From: Pseudomonadota bacterium
GTDB taxonomy: Bacteria; Pseudomonadota; Alphaproteobacteria; Reyranellales; Reyranellaceae
Reading direction: 5' to 3'
Assembly (NCBI GenBank): GCA_023436825.1
Contig: JAEZHS010000256.1
Span: 1-12,533 of the forward strand
DNA: 12,533 bases
This document shows positions 6,357 through 12,533 of the stretch, one piece after another. The translations under genes and the position numbers were made by a program. The notes beneath the pieces are model-generated. The model saw only the letters and a list, made by a program, of their open reading frames with translations. It was not told the DNA's origin and ran no database searches. Position 1 is the stretch's first letter. Every line of letters starts with the position of its first letter.

Positions 6357-7970
6357 TCAGTGACGAAAGTGGCGCATGCCGGTGAAGACCATTGCCAGGC
6401 CCTTCTCGTCGGCTGCCTCGATCACTTCCTTGTCGCGCATCGAGCCGCCCGGCTGAATGACCGCCGTGGCGCCGGCTTCGGCGGCGGCTAAAAGCCCGTC
6501 GGCGAAGGGGAAGAACGCGTCGGAGGCGACGACGCTGCCGATCGCCGGACTCTGCGGAAGCTTGGCGAGCTCGCCCGACTCCGCCGCACGAATCGCGGCG
6601 ATGCGCGAGGAATCGCGGCGGTTCATCTGCCCCGCGCCCACGCCGACGGTGGCGCCGTCCTTGGCATAGACGATGGCGTTCGACTTCACGTGCTTGCAGA
6701 CGGTGAAGGCGAACAGCAGGTCGTCGAGCTCCTTCGGTGTCGGCGCGCGCTTGGTGACGACCTTGAGGTCGCTCTTGGCAAGATGGCCGTTGTCGCGGCT
6801 CTGCAGCAGGTAGCCGCCGGCAACGCTCTTCATGGTCATGCCGGGCGACAGGGGATCAGGCAACGTGCCGGCCAGCAGCACGCGCACGTTCTTCCTCTTG
6901 GCGAAGATCTCCAGCGCCTCGGGCGTGGCAGCGGGGGCAATCACGACTTCGAGGAACAGCTTCGACAGATCCTCGGCCGTCCTGGCCTCCAGCGTGGTGT
7001 TGACGGCGACGATGCCGCCGAAGATCGACACCGGATCGCAGGCATAGGCTTTGAGGTAGGCGCTGTACTGGTCCGCGGCCACGGCGACGCCGCACGGGTT
7101 GGCGTGCTTCACCACGACGACGGCCGGCTCCTTGAACTCGGCGACGCATTCGTAGGCCGCCTCGGTGTCGCCGATGTTGTTGTAGGAAAGCTCCTTGCCC
7201 TGGACGACCCGCGCGGTGGCGACGCCCGGCCGCCGGCTGCCGTCGGAGTAGAAGGCGGCCTGCTGGTGCGGGTTCTCACCATAGCGCAGGGTCTGCACGC
7301 GCTCGGCGGTGATGGTGAGCCGCTCGGGGAAAGCCTCCCCCTGCTGCTTGGCGAACCAGCTCGCGATCGCCGCGTCATAGGAGGCGGTGCGGGCATAGGC
7401 CTTGGCCGCGAGCTTGCGGCGCAGCGCCAGGGTCGTGGCGCCTTGCTGCGCCTTCATCTCGGTGATCACGGCAGCGTAGTCGGCCGGATCGACGACGATG
7501 GTCACGAAGTCATGGTTCTTGGCCGAAGCGCGGATCAGCGCCGGCCCGCCGATGTCAATGTTCTCCACGCAGGTCGGGAAATCCGCGCCACGCGCCACCG
7601 TGGCCTCGAAGGGATAGAGGTTGACCACGACGAGATCGATGCCCGCGATCTTGTGGTCTTCCATCGCCTTCCTGTGTCCGGCGTCGGTACGCCGCGCCAG
7701 GATGCCGCCATGGATCGTGGGCTGCAGGGTCTTCACCCGGCCGTCCATGATCTCGGGGAAGCCCGTGTGGTCGCTCACTTCGACGACCTTCAGCCCGGCA
7801 TCACGCAAGGCCTTGGCCGAGCCGCCGGTCGACAGGATTTCCACGCCGTGCTGAGCCAGCGCCTGGCCGAGCTCGACCAGGCCGGCCTTGTCGGAAACAG
7901 AGATCAGCGCGCGTTCGATGCGGGCCAGATCGGGCGTGGGCGAGGGAACGTAGTGGGGGGCGGCGGACAT
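6357..7970 (-). CDS. purH: Bifunctional purine biosynthesis protein PurH (AICAR transformylase / IMP cyclohydrolase)
   Basis: The 537-residue protein catalyses the last two steps of IMP synthesis: formylation of AICAR by 10-formyl-THF, then ring closure. The N-terminal MGS-like cyclohydrolase domain (about 20-160) shows '[16 protein letters not shown]', '[16 protein letters not shown]' and '[13 protein letters not shown]'. The transformylase domain follows with 'LRYGENPHQ', the catalytic 'VKHANPCG' and '[11 protein letters not shown]'. It ends in the typical 'GMRHFRH'. ATG 7970 is chosen because upstream in-frame codons run into the vapB control region and add unconserved residues; no clear ribosome site precedes it. 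In the usual 'RVKTLHP' motif this copy has Gln in place of His. It is divergent from vapB with an 86-bp gap and convergent with hxlR. Confidence 0.97.
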   Translation of the reverse strand: MSAAPHYVPSPTPDLARIERALISVSDKAGLVELGQALAQHGVEILSTGGSAKALRDAGLKVVEVSDHTGFPEIMDGRVKTLQPTIHGGILARRTDAGHRKAMEDHKIAGIDLVVVNLYPFEATVARGADFPTCVENIDIGGPALIRASAKNHDFVTIVVDPADYAAVITEMKAQQGATTLALRRKLAAKAYARTASYDAAIASWFAKQQGEAFPERLTITAERVQTLRYGENPHQQAAFYSDGSRRPGVATARVVQGKELSYNNIGDTEAAYECVAEFKEPAVVVVKHANPCGVAVAADQYSAYLKAYACDPVSIFGGIVAVNTTLEARTAEDLSKLFLEVVIAPAATPEALEIFAKRKNVRVLLAGTLPDPLSPGMTMKSVAGGYLLQSRDNGHLAKSDLKVVTKRAPTPKELDDLLFAFTVCKHVKSNAIVYAKDGATVGVGAGQMNRRDSSRIAAIRAAESGELAKLPQSPAIGSVVASDAFFPFADGLLAAAEAGATAVIQPGGSMRDKEVIEAADEKGLAMVFTGMRHFRH

Positions 7971-8012
7971 GGCGGGCTCTATAGACCCATCCAGCGCCCG
8001 TTGTAAGACGCT

Positions 8013-8050
8013 GCTTTCTAGAATATGGTGCGGCATTCTAGAATTTGGTG
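8013..8050. promoter_or_regulatory. Tandem direct repeats, candidate vapBC operator/promoter
   Basis: Two copies of GCWTTCTAGAATWTGGTG lie at 8013-8030 and 8033-8050 (16 of 18 identical), spaced exactly 20 bp so that both face the same side of the helix. Each holds the 8-bp palindrome TTCTAGAA. Each also contains TAGAAT, a 5/6 match to a -10 box. The TAGAAT at 8039-8044 lies 17 bp downstream of TTCTAG (8016-8021). The repeats end 6 bp before the vapB ATG. VapB-type antitoxins typically autoregulate by binding such repeats with VapC. The purH start is 43 bp away on the other side, so purH could be affected. Binding is inferred. Confidence 0.6.
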
Positions 8051-8056
8051 GCTACC

Positions 8057-8311
8057 ATGGGCGTCAGCATCAAGAGTGCGGAGGCCGAGCGCAAATTGCG
8101 CCGGGTGTCCCGTCTGCTCGGCAAGAGCATGACGGCGACAGTCATCGAACTGGCGGATGGTAAGCTGAAGGAACTCGACGCGAAGAAGGATCGCGAGCGC
8201 ATCCACAAAGCCGTTGATCGCATTGTACGCCGGATCAAGGCGTTGCCTGTGCTGCGGGAGGGAACCGATGACGAGCTCATCGGCTACAATAAGGATGGGC
8301 TCCCGGATTGA
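8057..8311 (+). CDS. vapB: VapB-type antitoxin (Rv0623-like family)
   Basis: The 84-residue product opens 'MGVSIKSAEAERKLRRVSRLLGKSMTATVIELADGKLKEL', the ribbon-helix-helix style DNA-binding segment of Rv0623-like VapB proteins. The C-terminus 'GTDDELIGYNKDGLPD' is the usual toxin-binding tail. It should neutralise the VapC encoded next and repress the operon. ATG 8057 fits the family start better than in-frame TTG 8045 or GTG 8048, which lie inside the repeat. Only a weak GGTGG precedes it. Its TGA overlaps the vapC TTG start (TTGA, 8308-8311), so the two genes are translationally coupled. The pair is divergent from purH, a typical small mobile cargo between housekeeping genes. Confidence 0.88.
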   Translation: MGVSIKSAEAERKLRRVSRLLGKSMTATVIELADGKLKELDAKKDRERIHKAVDRIVRRIKALPVLREGTDDELIGYNKDGLPD

Positions 8312-8700
8312 TCGTGATCGACAGTTCGGCGCTGGTTGCCATCCTGCGGGACGAGCCGCAACGCCTGGAGTTCATCGACGCCATCATCGAGCACGGTGAG
8401 CCATGCATTTCGGCCGCCAGCTACGTTGAGACGTCGATGGTGATGGAGTTGCGGTTCGGCGACCGCGGCGGACGTGAGATAGACACGCTGCTCGATGATG
8501 TCGGTATCGCAACGATTCCGCTCGATCTGGCACAGGCGAGACTTGCGCGCGAAGCGTTTCGCCGCTTCGGCAAGGGCCGGCATCGGGCCGCCTTGAATTT
8601 CGGCAATTGCTTCACCTATGCCCTGGCAAGGACGTTGGATGCCCCACTGCTCTTCAAGGGGGACGATTTTGCCCTGACCGACTTGAAGCGCGCGATCTAA
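8308..8700 (+). CDS. vapC: VapC-type PIN-domain toxin with an altered catalytic residue
   Basis: The 130-residue PIN-domain protein would be a ribonuclease toxin that cleaves tRNA or rRNA when VapB is lost. It starts at TTG 8308, giving the canonical 'MIVIDSSALVAILRDEP'. A GTG at 8314 would lose the first strand. Of the four acidic metal ligands, Asp5 and Glu41 (YVE) are present, and Asp119/120 lies in 'LLFKGDDF'. The third sits in the motif NFGDC, but here the codon is AAT, giving 'NFGNC' with Asn100. That change would be expected to weaken Mg/Mn binding and may inactivate the toxin. The gene is otherwise intact. It overlaps vapB by 4 bp and ends 3 bp before the convergent threonine ammonia-lyase stop. 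Confidence 0.9.
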   Translation: MIVIDSSALVAILRDEPQRLEFIDAIIEHGEPCISAASYVETSMVMELRFGDRGGREIDTLLDDVGIATIPLDLAQARLAREAFRRFGKGRHRAALNFGNCFTYALARTLDAPLLFKGDDFALTDLKRAI

Positions 8701-8703
8701 CCG

Positions 8704-9930
8704 TCAGGCGTCCGCGCCCTCCAGGACCCGCACCTTGAAGCCCTCCGCCGACAGCGCCGCCACCAGTTCGCGCACGTGATCGCGGCCGCGGGTCTCGACG
8801 GTAACGTCGAGCTCGGTGCGCTTGGCGACGACGCTGCCGAACATGCGCTGGTGCTGGACCTCGACGATGTTGCCGCCCGCCTTGCCTATGAGGCCGGCGA
8901 CGCGGGCGAGTTGGCCGGGCAGGTCGCCGATCATGAGGCGCAGCCGCACGATGCGGCCGTCGCGCACCAGGCCGCGCAGCAGCACCGAGGCCAGCAGCCT
9001 TGTGTCGATGTTGCCGCCCGACAGCACCAGGCCGACCTTGCGGCCGACGAAATGCTGCGGATGGGACAGCAGCGCGGCGAGGCCGGCCGCACCTGCGCCC
9101 TCGGCCACCGTCTTCTCGACCTCGAGGAAGAGGGCGATGGCGCGTTCGATCGCCACCTCGTCGACGGTCAGCACCTGGTCGAGCAGGGCCTTGGCGATGG
9201 CGAGCGGTGTCTTGCCGATGTCGCGCACGGCGATGCCCTCGGCGATGGTGTCGCCGCCCGCCGTCACCGGCTCGCCGGCGAGGAGCTGGTGCATCGCCGA
9301 AAAGCTCGTGGTCTCGACGCCGATCACCTTGATGTCGGGCTTCAGCCCGCGCGCCGCGACGGCGCAGCCCGCGATCATGCCGCCGCCGCCCACCGGGGCC
9401 ACGATCGTGTCGATCTCGGGCGCGTCCTGCAGCATCTCCAGGGCGATCGTGCCCTGGCCCGCGATGATGCGCGGATCGTCGTAGGGATGGACGAAGGTGA
9501 ACTTGTGGGCGTCGGCCAGGCGATGCGCCTCCGTCGCCGCCTCAGCCAGCGTGTCCCCATGCAGAACGACGCGCGCGCCGTGGGCCCGCGTGTGCTCGAC
9601 CTTGGTGTTGGGCGTGAAGGACGGCATGACGATGGTGGCGGGAATGCCGAGCCGTCCGGCGTGATAGGCCACGCCCTGGGCGTGGTTGCCGGCCGACATG
9701 GCGATGACGCCGCGCTTCTTCTCCTCGTCGGTGAGCTGCACCAGTGTGTTCAGCGCGCCGCGCTCCTTGAACGAGGCGGTGAACTGCAGGTTCTCGAACT
9801 TCACCCAGACATCGGCCTTGGCGATGCGCGACAGGGTCTCGCTGCGCAGGCAGGGCGTATGCACCACCGCCTCGCCGATGCGCGCAGCGGCGAACTCGAC
9901 GTCCTCGAGCGTTACAGGAAGCTTTTGCAT
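8704..9930 (-). CDS. ilvA: Threonine ammonia-lyase (threonine dehydratase), single ACT domain
   Basis: This 408-residue PLP enzyme deaminates threonine (and serine) to 2-oxobutyrate or pyruvate. The PLP lysine is Lys55 in 'TASFKERGA'. 'SAGNHAQG' (79-86), 'VGGGGMIAG' and 'LSGGNID' are the other cofactor-binding motifs of fold-type II. One ACT-like domain occupies about 328-408 ('LMIGDLPGQLARVAGLIGKAGGNIVEVQHQR'). That is the short form rather than the 500-residue two-ACT biosynthetic IlvA, so it could serve catabolism, and tdcB would also be a fair name. ATG 9930 follows an AAGGGCGG stretch. The reading frame stays open far upstream, but that part is antisense or off-frame to the oxidoreductase gene. 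It begins 11 nt after the oxidoreductase stop, so one operon is likely. Confidence 0.94.
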   Translation of the reverse strand: MQKLPVTLEDVEFAAARIGEAVVHTPCLRSETLSRIAKADVWVKFENLQFTASFKERGALNTLVQLTDEEKKRGVIAMSAGNHAQGVAYHAGRLGIPATIVMPSFTPNTKVEHTRAHGARVVLHGDTLAEAATEAHRLADAHKFTFVHPYDDPRIIAGQGTIALEMLQDAPEIDTIVAPVGGGGMIAGCAVAARGLKPDIKVIGVETTSFSAMHQLLAGEPVTAGGDTIAEGIAVRDIGKTPLAIAKALLDQVLTVDEVAIERAIALFLEVEKTVAEGAGAAGLAALLSHPQHFVGRKVGLVLSGGNIDTRLLASVLLRGLVRDGRIVRLRLMIGDLPGQLARVAGLIGKAGGNIVEVQHQRMFGSVVAKRTELDVTVETRGRDHVRELVAALSAEGFKVRVLEGADA

Positions 9931-9941
9931 CAGGCCGCCCT

Positions 9942-11273
9942 TTAAGCAGCCAGGCGGCGATCGATCCAGTCGCGCGTGCGATACCAGGCGCCGATCATGG
10001 GCAGGAACCAGGGCTCGCCGTTGTAGAGGGCGTGCTCCGGGAAATCGCGGCCGTCGAGCGGATTGACCGGCGCGTTGCTGCCGCCGGCGATCTTCTTGGC
10101 GGTCTGGGTGCCGAGATAGGTCATCATCGCCACGCCGTTGCCGTTGCAGGCCAGCAGGTAGTGCAGGCCCTGGTCGGTGCCCATGTGCGGCATGTAGTCG
10201 AGCGCGAAGGCGACGTTGCCCGTCCAGGCATGGGTGATGCGGATGCCTTTCAGCTGCGGGAAGCGGTCGATCATGTACTGGTAGAGCGCGGGCGCGCTCA
10301 CTTCCGGCGGCGCCGCCGTGAAGCGGGCGCGGCCGCCGAAGATCAGCCGCTTGCCGTCGGGCGAGGGCCGGTAATAAGTCAGCACGCGCTTGGTGTCGCC
10401 GATGGCGCGCATGGCGGGGATCAGCAGCTTTTCGGCGGGCTCGGGCAGGTCTTCGGTGGCGATGATGTGGCTCGCCACCGGTACGACCCGCCGCTTCAGC
10501 CGGGGCGTGAGATCGCCGGTGTAGCCGTTGGTCGCGACCACGACCTCCTTGGCCTCGATCGGGCCCTTGGCGGTCAGCACGCGCCAGCCCGTCGCCGTCT
10601 TCTCCGTGCGCTCGGCCTCGACCCTGGCGCACAGGATGGCGCCGGCGCGGTTGGCCGCTTCCAGCAGGCCCTTGTAGTAGAGCGCCGGATGCAGATGGCC
10701 GGCCCGGCTGGCGTACATGCCGCCGTAGTAGTAGTCCGAGGCGATGTATTCGCGCTGGCGCTCGCGCGGCACCATGCTCGAGCCGGCGTCGGCGTATTTG
10801 TTGTAGGTCTCGACCTTGCTCGCGAGGTCGTCGTAGTGGCGCGGCGTCCAGGCGCCGACGAAGCGGCCGTTGCGGTGCAGGCCGCACTCGATCTTCTCGC
10901 GGGCGATGATGTCCTCGAGCACGGTGAGCGAATCGGCGCCGGCGCCCATCAGCTCGGCCTTCTTGCGCTCGAACTCCTCGGCGATCGGGCTCTTGCCGCC
11001 CAAGCCCTTGCCGAGGTTGGTGCCGCCCGAGATCATGCCGCCGTTGCGCGTCGAGGCGCCGATGCCGAAATCGCCGCGCTCCAGCACCACGGCGCCCACG
11101 CCATTGCGACGCAGCTCCAGCGCCGTCGACAGCCCGCCGTAACCGGCGCCCACGATCACCACGTCAGTCCTGGCCGGCGGGTCCTGCGACAGGGCGTTGT
11201 TGGGCGTCCAGGCCTCCCACCACCAGGGGGCGGCCTTGAAGTCGGGGTGGAAGATGTCTTTGCCGGGCGTCAT
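9942..11273 (-). CDS. DAO-type FAD-dependent oxidoreductase (amino-acid/polyamine oxidase-like)
   Basis: The 443-residue product has the FAD Rossmann motif 'DVVIVGAGYGGLSTALELRRNG' (38-59). An acidic strand end follows ('VVLERG'), then 'GIGASTRNGGMISGG', typical of DAO-family oxidases (PuuB/OrdL group). A mid-chain 'VVVATNGYTG' and the C-terminal 'LLACNGNGVAMMTYLGTQTAKKI' complete the FAD site. An N-terminal 'KAAPWWWEAWTP' stretch resembles gamma-glutamylputrescine oxidase-like proteins. It would oxidise an amine or amino acid; the substrate is not readable. ATG 11273 is preferred over GTG 11291, with GAGAG 8 nt upstream. Paired with threonine ammonia-lyase 11 nt downstream, it suggests an amino-acid catabolic operon. 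Confidence 0.92.
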   Translation of the reverse strand: MTPGKDIFHPDFKAAPWWWEAWTPNNALSQDPPARTDVVIVGAGYGGLSTALELRRNGVGAVVLERGDFGIGASTRNGGMISGGTNLGKGLGGKSPIAEEFERKKAELMGAGADSLTVLEDIIAREKIECGLHRNGRFVGAWTPRHYDDLASKVETYNKYADAGSSMVPRERQREYIASDYYYGGMYASRAGHLHPALYYKGLLEAANRAGAILCARVEAERTEKTATGWRVLTAKGPIEAKEVVVATNGYTGDLTPRLKRRVVPVASHIIATEDLPEPAEKLLIPAMRAIGDTKRVLTYYRPSPDGKRLIFGGRARFTAAPPEVSAPALYQYMIDRFPQLKGIRITHAWTGNVAFALDYMPHMGTDQGLHYLLACNGNGVAMMTYLGTQTAKKIAGGSNAPVNPLDGRDFPEHALYNGEPWFLPMIGAWYRTRDWIDRRLAA

Positions 11274-11313
11274 GGAAGAACTCTCGCTCACGCTGCGCTG
11301 AGGACGACGAAGG

Positions 11314-11478
11314 CTAAAAGTCGGTCACCTTGCCGTTGAATTGCCAGTCGCCGTAGCGTGTCGGCTCGGGGCCGGGCGGTCCACCGATCTCCTCGACCTT
11401 CTTCGGTTGAGGTGGTGGAACGGGCTTGGGAGGCTCGGGATTGGTCGTCTCGGCCGCGGGTTTCTTGGCATCGGTCAT
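11314..11478 (-). CDS. DUF1674 / SDHAF4-like succinate dehydrogenase assembly factor
   Basis: This short protein (54 residues from ATG 11478) ends in the family signature '[25 protein letters not shown]', the highly conserved tail of DUF1674. The mitochondrial relative SDHAF4 helps insert flavinylated SdhA into succinate dehydrogenase, and bacterial members are inferred to do likewise. The first half is a low-complexity Lys/Pro/Glu stretch, normal for the family. An in-frame GTG at 11514 would add 12 residues that look unconserved. No strong ribosome site is seen. The gene is divergent from htpX with a 59-bp gap and lies 40 bp upstream of the oxidoreductase start on the same strand. Confidence 0.85.
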   Translation of the reverse strand: MTDAKKPAAETTNPEPPKPVPPPQPKKVEEIGGPPGPEPTRYGDWQFNGKVTDF

Positions 11479-11501
11479 GGCTGCATGATGCCGTTCCCTG
11501 C

Positions 11502-11529
11502 CTTGATTCGCCACAGTCGCGGACCATCT
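11502..11529 (+). promoter_or_regulatory. Candidate RpoH (sigma-32) promoter of htpX
   Basis: CTTGAT (11502-11507) and GACCATCT (11522-11529), separated by 14 bp, resemble the heat-shock consensus CTTGAA and CCCCATNT; six of the last eight bases match. It lies directly upstream of htpX, a classical heat-shock gene. Transcription would start near 11536, about two bases before the ATG, which agrees with the lack of a visible ribosome site. Confidence 0.5.
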
Positions 11530-11537
11530 TTCCGGCC

Positions 11538-12479
11538 ATGAACTACTTTCGCACTGCCCTGCTTCTGGCGGCCTTGACCGGCTTCTTCCTGGTCGTCGGC
11601 TACCTTCTGGGTGGCCAGTCCGGCCTTATCCTGGCGCTCGTGGTGGCGCTGGGCATGAACCTGTTCGCGTACTGGAACAGCGACAAGATGGTGCTGCGCA
11701 TGGCCAACGCGCACGAGGTCGGCCCCAATGAGGCGCCCGAGCTCTACGGCATCGTGCAGGACCTCGCCCAGCGCGGCGGCCTGCCCATGCCGCGCGTCTA
11801 CATCATCGACGAGGAGCAGCCCAACGCCTTCGCGACGGGCCGCAATCCCGAGAACGCCGCGGTGGCCGCGACGACCGGCCTGCTGCGCTATCTCAGCCGT
11901 GAGGAGATCACCGGCGTGATGGCGCATGAGCTGAGCCACGTGCGCCATCGCGACACGCTCACCATGACCATCGCCGCGACCTTGGCCGGCGCCATCGGCA
12001 TGCTGGCCAGCTTCGGCGGCCTGATGGGCGGCGGCCGCGACGAGAACGGCCGGCCGATGATGGGCGGCGTCGCCGCCATCGCCATGATGATCCTGGCGCC
12101 GCTCGTGGCCTCGCTGGTGCAGATGGCGATCAGCCGCAGCCGCGAGTACGAGGCCGACCGCATGGGTGCGGAGATGTCGGGCCAGCCGCTGTGGCTCGCC
12201 TCGGCGCTGGGCAAGCTGCAGGCCGGCACGCAGCAGATCCCCAACCAGGTGGCCGAGGCCAACCCGGCGACGGCGCATCTCTACATCGCCAACCCCTTGT
12301 CGGCTGGCGGCCTGCGCGGCCTGTTCTCGACCCACCCGCCGATGGAGGAGCGCATCGCGCGGCTGGAGGCGATGGCCGACCAGATGCCGGGCTACCCGCG
12401 GCCGCGGCCGCAGATGTCGCCCAACGGCCCGTGGACCAACGCCGCGCCGCAGTCGCCACGCCGCGGCCCTTGGGGTTGA
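11538..12479 (+). CDS. htpX: Membrane zinc metalloprotease HtpX
   Basis: The 313-residue inner-membrane M48 protease takes part in quality control of damaged membrane proteins. Two N-terminal membrane segments (about 5-24 and 28-46) precede the cytosolic catalytic part. The zinc motif is HELSH at 130-134, with the third ligand Glu205 in '[15 protein letters not shown]'. Two more membrane segments lie at about 142-164 and 178-198. '[18 protein letters not shown]' is the conserved C-terminal part, followed by a Pro-rich tail of about 30 residues. ATG 11538 gives the family N-terminus '[17 protein letters not shown]'; upstream in-frame codons are antisense to the SDHAF4-like gene. A heat-shock-type promoter sits just upstream, with no ribosome-binding site. 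Divergence from a DUF1674 gene is a familiar alphaproteobacterial arrangement. Confidence 0.95.
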   Translation: MNYFRTALLLAALTGFFLVVGYLLGGQSGLILALVVALGMNLFAYWNSDKMVLRMANAHEVGPNEAPELYGIVQDLAQRGGLPMPRVYIIDEEQPNAFATGRNPENAAVAATTGLLRYLSREEITGVMAHELSHVRHRDTLTMTIAATLAGAIGMLASFGGLMGGGRDENGRPMMGGVAAIAMMILAPLVASLVQMAISRSREYEADRMGAEMSGQPLWLASALGKLQAGTQQIPNQVAEANPATAHLYIANPLSAGGLRGLFSTHPPMEERIARLEAMADQMPGYPRPRPQMSPNGPWTNAAPQSPRRGPWG

Positions 12480-12504
12480 AGTCTTCGCTGGGGGCGCGCC
12501 ACTC

Positions 12505-12527
12505 CGGAAGTGTCTGACTTACTTCCG
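12505..12527. terminator. Hairpin downstream of htpX
   Basis: CGGAAGT (12505-12511) and ACTTCCG (12521-12527) form a perfect 7-bp stem with a 9-nt loop, 26 bp after the htpX stop. No T tract is visible before the window ends. It may end htpX transcription or, if a convergent gene ends here, serve both strands. Confidence 0.3.
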
Positions 12528-12533
12528 CGCCTT

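Noticed and set aside
6690..8006. 438-codon plus-strand open frame opposite purH
   Set aside because: Antisense to a clear purH. Composition is that of GC-rich shadow frames, with no recognisable domain.
7978..8006. Possible purH promoter on the minus strand (TTACAA, 17 bp, TATAGA)
   Set aside because: Only 3/6 and 4/6 matches to consensus, and it would leave almost no leader before ATG 7970; too weak to list.
8776..9945. 389-codon plus-strand open frame opposite threonine ammonia-lyase
   Set aside because: Antisense shadow of a well-supported enzyme gene.
9931..10887. Upstream extension of the threonine ammonia-lyase frame, giving a 727-residue open frame
   Set aside because: The extra part is Arg/Pro/Ala-rich with no family features and lies in another frame of the well-supported oxidoreductase gene. 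The enzyme's normal start is ATG 9930.
10032..11339. 435-codon plus-strand open frame opposite the FAD oxidoreductase
   Set aside because: Shadow of the FAD-binding gene, rich in Gly/Ala/Arg/His with no motif.
12519..12533. Possible last codons of a minus-strand gene (K-A-R-K-stop)
   Set aside because: Only four codons are visible, inside a hairpin; cannot be supported without the sequence beyond the window.

Overview
This is a GC-rich, gene-dense bacterial chromosome segment. It most resembles an alphaproteobacterium of the Rhodospirillales/Hyphomicrobiales type, and a Reyranella-like genome would fit. The pointers are tandem Bug-type (TctC) solute-binding proteins, a DUF1674/SDHAF4-like gene divergent from htpX, and hairpin-rich intergenic repeats of a style common in that class. 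Assignment is by family recognition only, with no database search. Every gap between genes is under 300 bases.

Left part (1-2743): the 3' end of one Bug solute-binding protein, a folded repeat, then a second complete Bug protein. Its stop codon overlaps (ATGA) the start of a luciferase-like flavin monooxygenase, so the two look like an uptake-plus-oxidation unit. An EVE-domain gene converges on the monooxygenase and overlaps it by 41 bp.

Middle-left (2744-5100): a cloverleaf-shaped palindromic repeat lies between the EVE gene and an upstream YafY/WYL-type regulator. Two near-identical 21-bp sites (19/21) lie upstream of the EVE gene and between the regulator and a divergent lipid-kinase gene. 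This suggests a small local regulon of regulator, EVE protein and perhaps lipid kinase. The kinase gene is followed closely by a secreted RcnB-like gene.

Middle (5100-8700): an SDR oxidoreductase is divergent from its probable regulator, an HxlR-family gene that appears cut short by an in-frame amber codon. Next is purH on the minus strand. Divergent from purH is a vapBC toxin-antitoxin pair with a direct-repeat operator candidate. Its VapC carries Asn where a conserved catalytic Asp is expected.

Right part (8700-12533): a minus-strand unit of a DAO-type FAD oxidoreductase and a threonine ammonia-lyase (11-nt gap) suggests amino-acid catabolism. A small SDHAF4-like gene lies upstream in the same orientation, divergent from htpX. 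The htpX gene has a plausible heat-shock (RpoH) promoter so close to its ATG that the mRNA may be leaderless.

I see no CRISPR array, tRNA, rRNA, insertion sequence or phage gene. The most promising unexplained signals are the WYL/EVE shared operator, the two junction-forming repeats, and the lesions in the vapC and hxlR genes.
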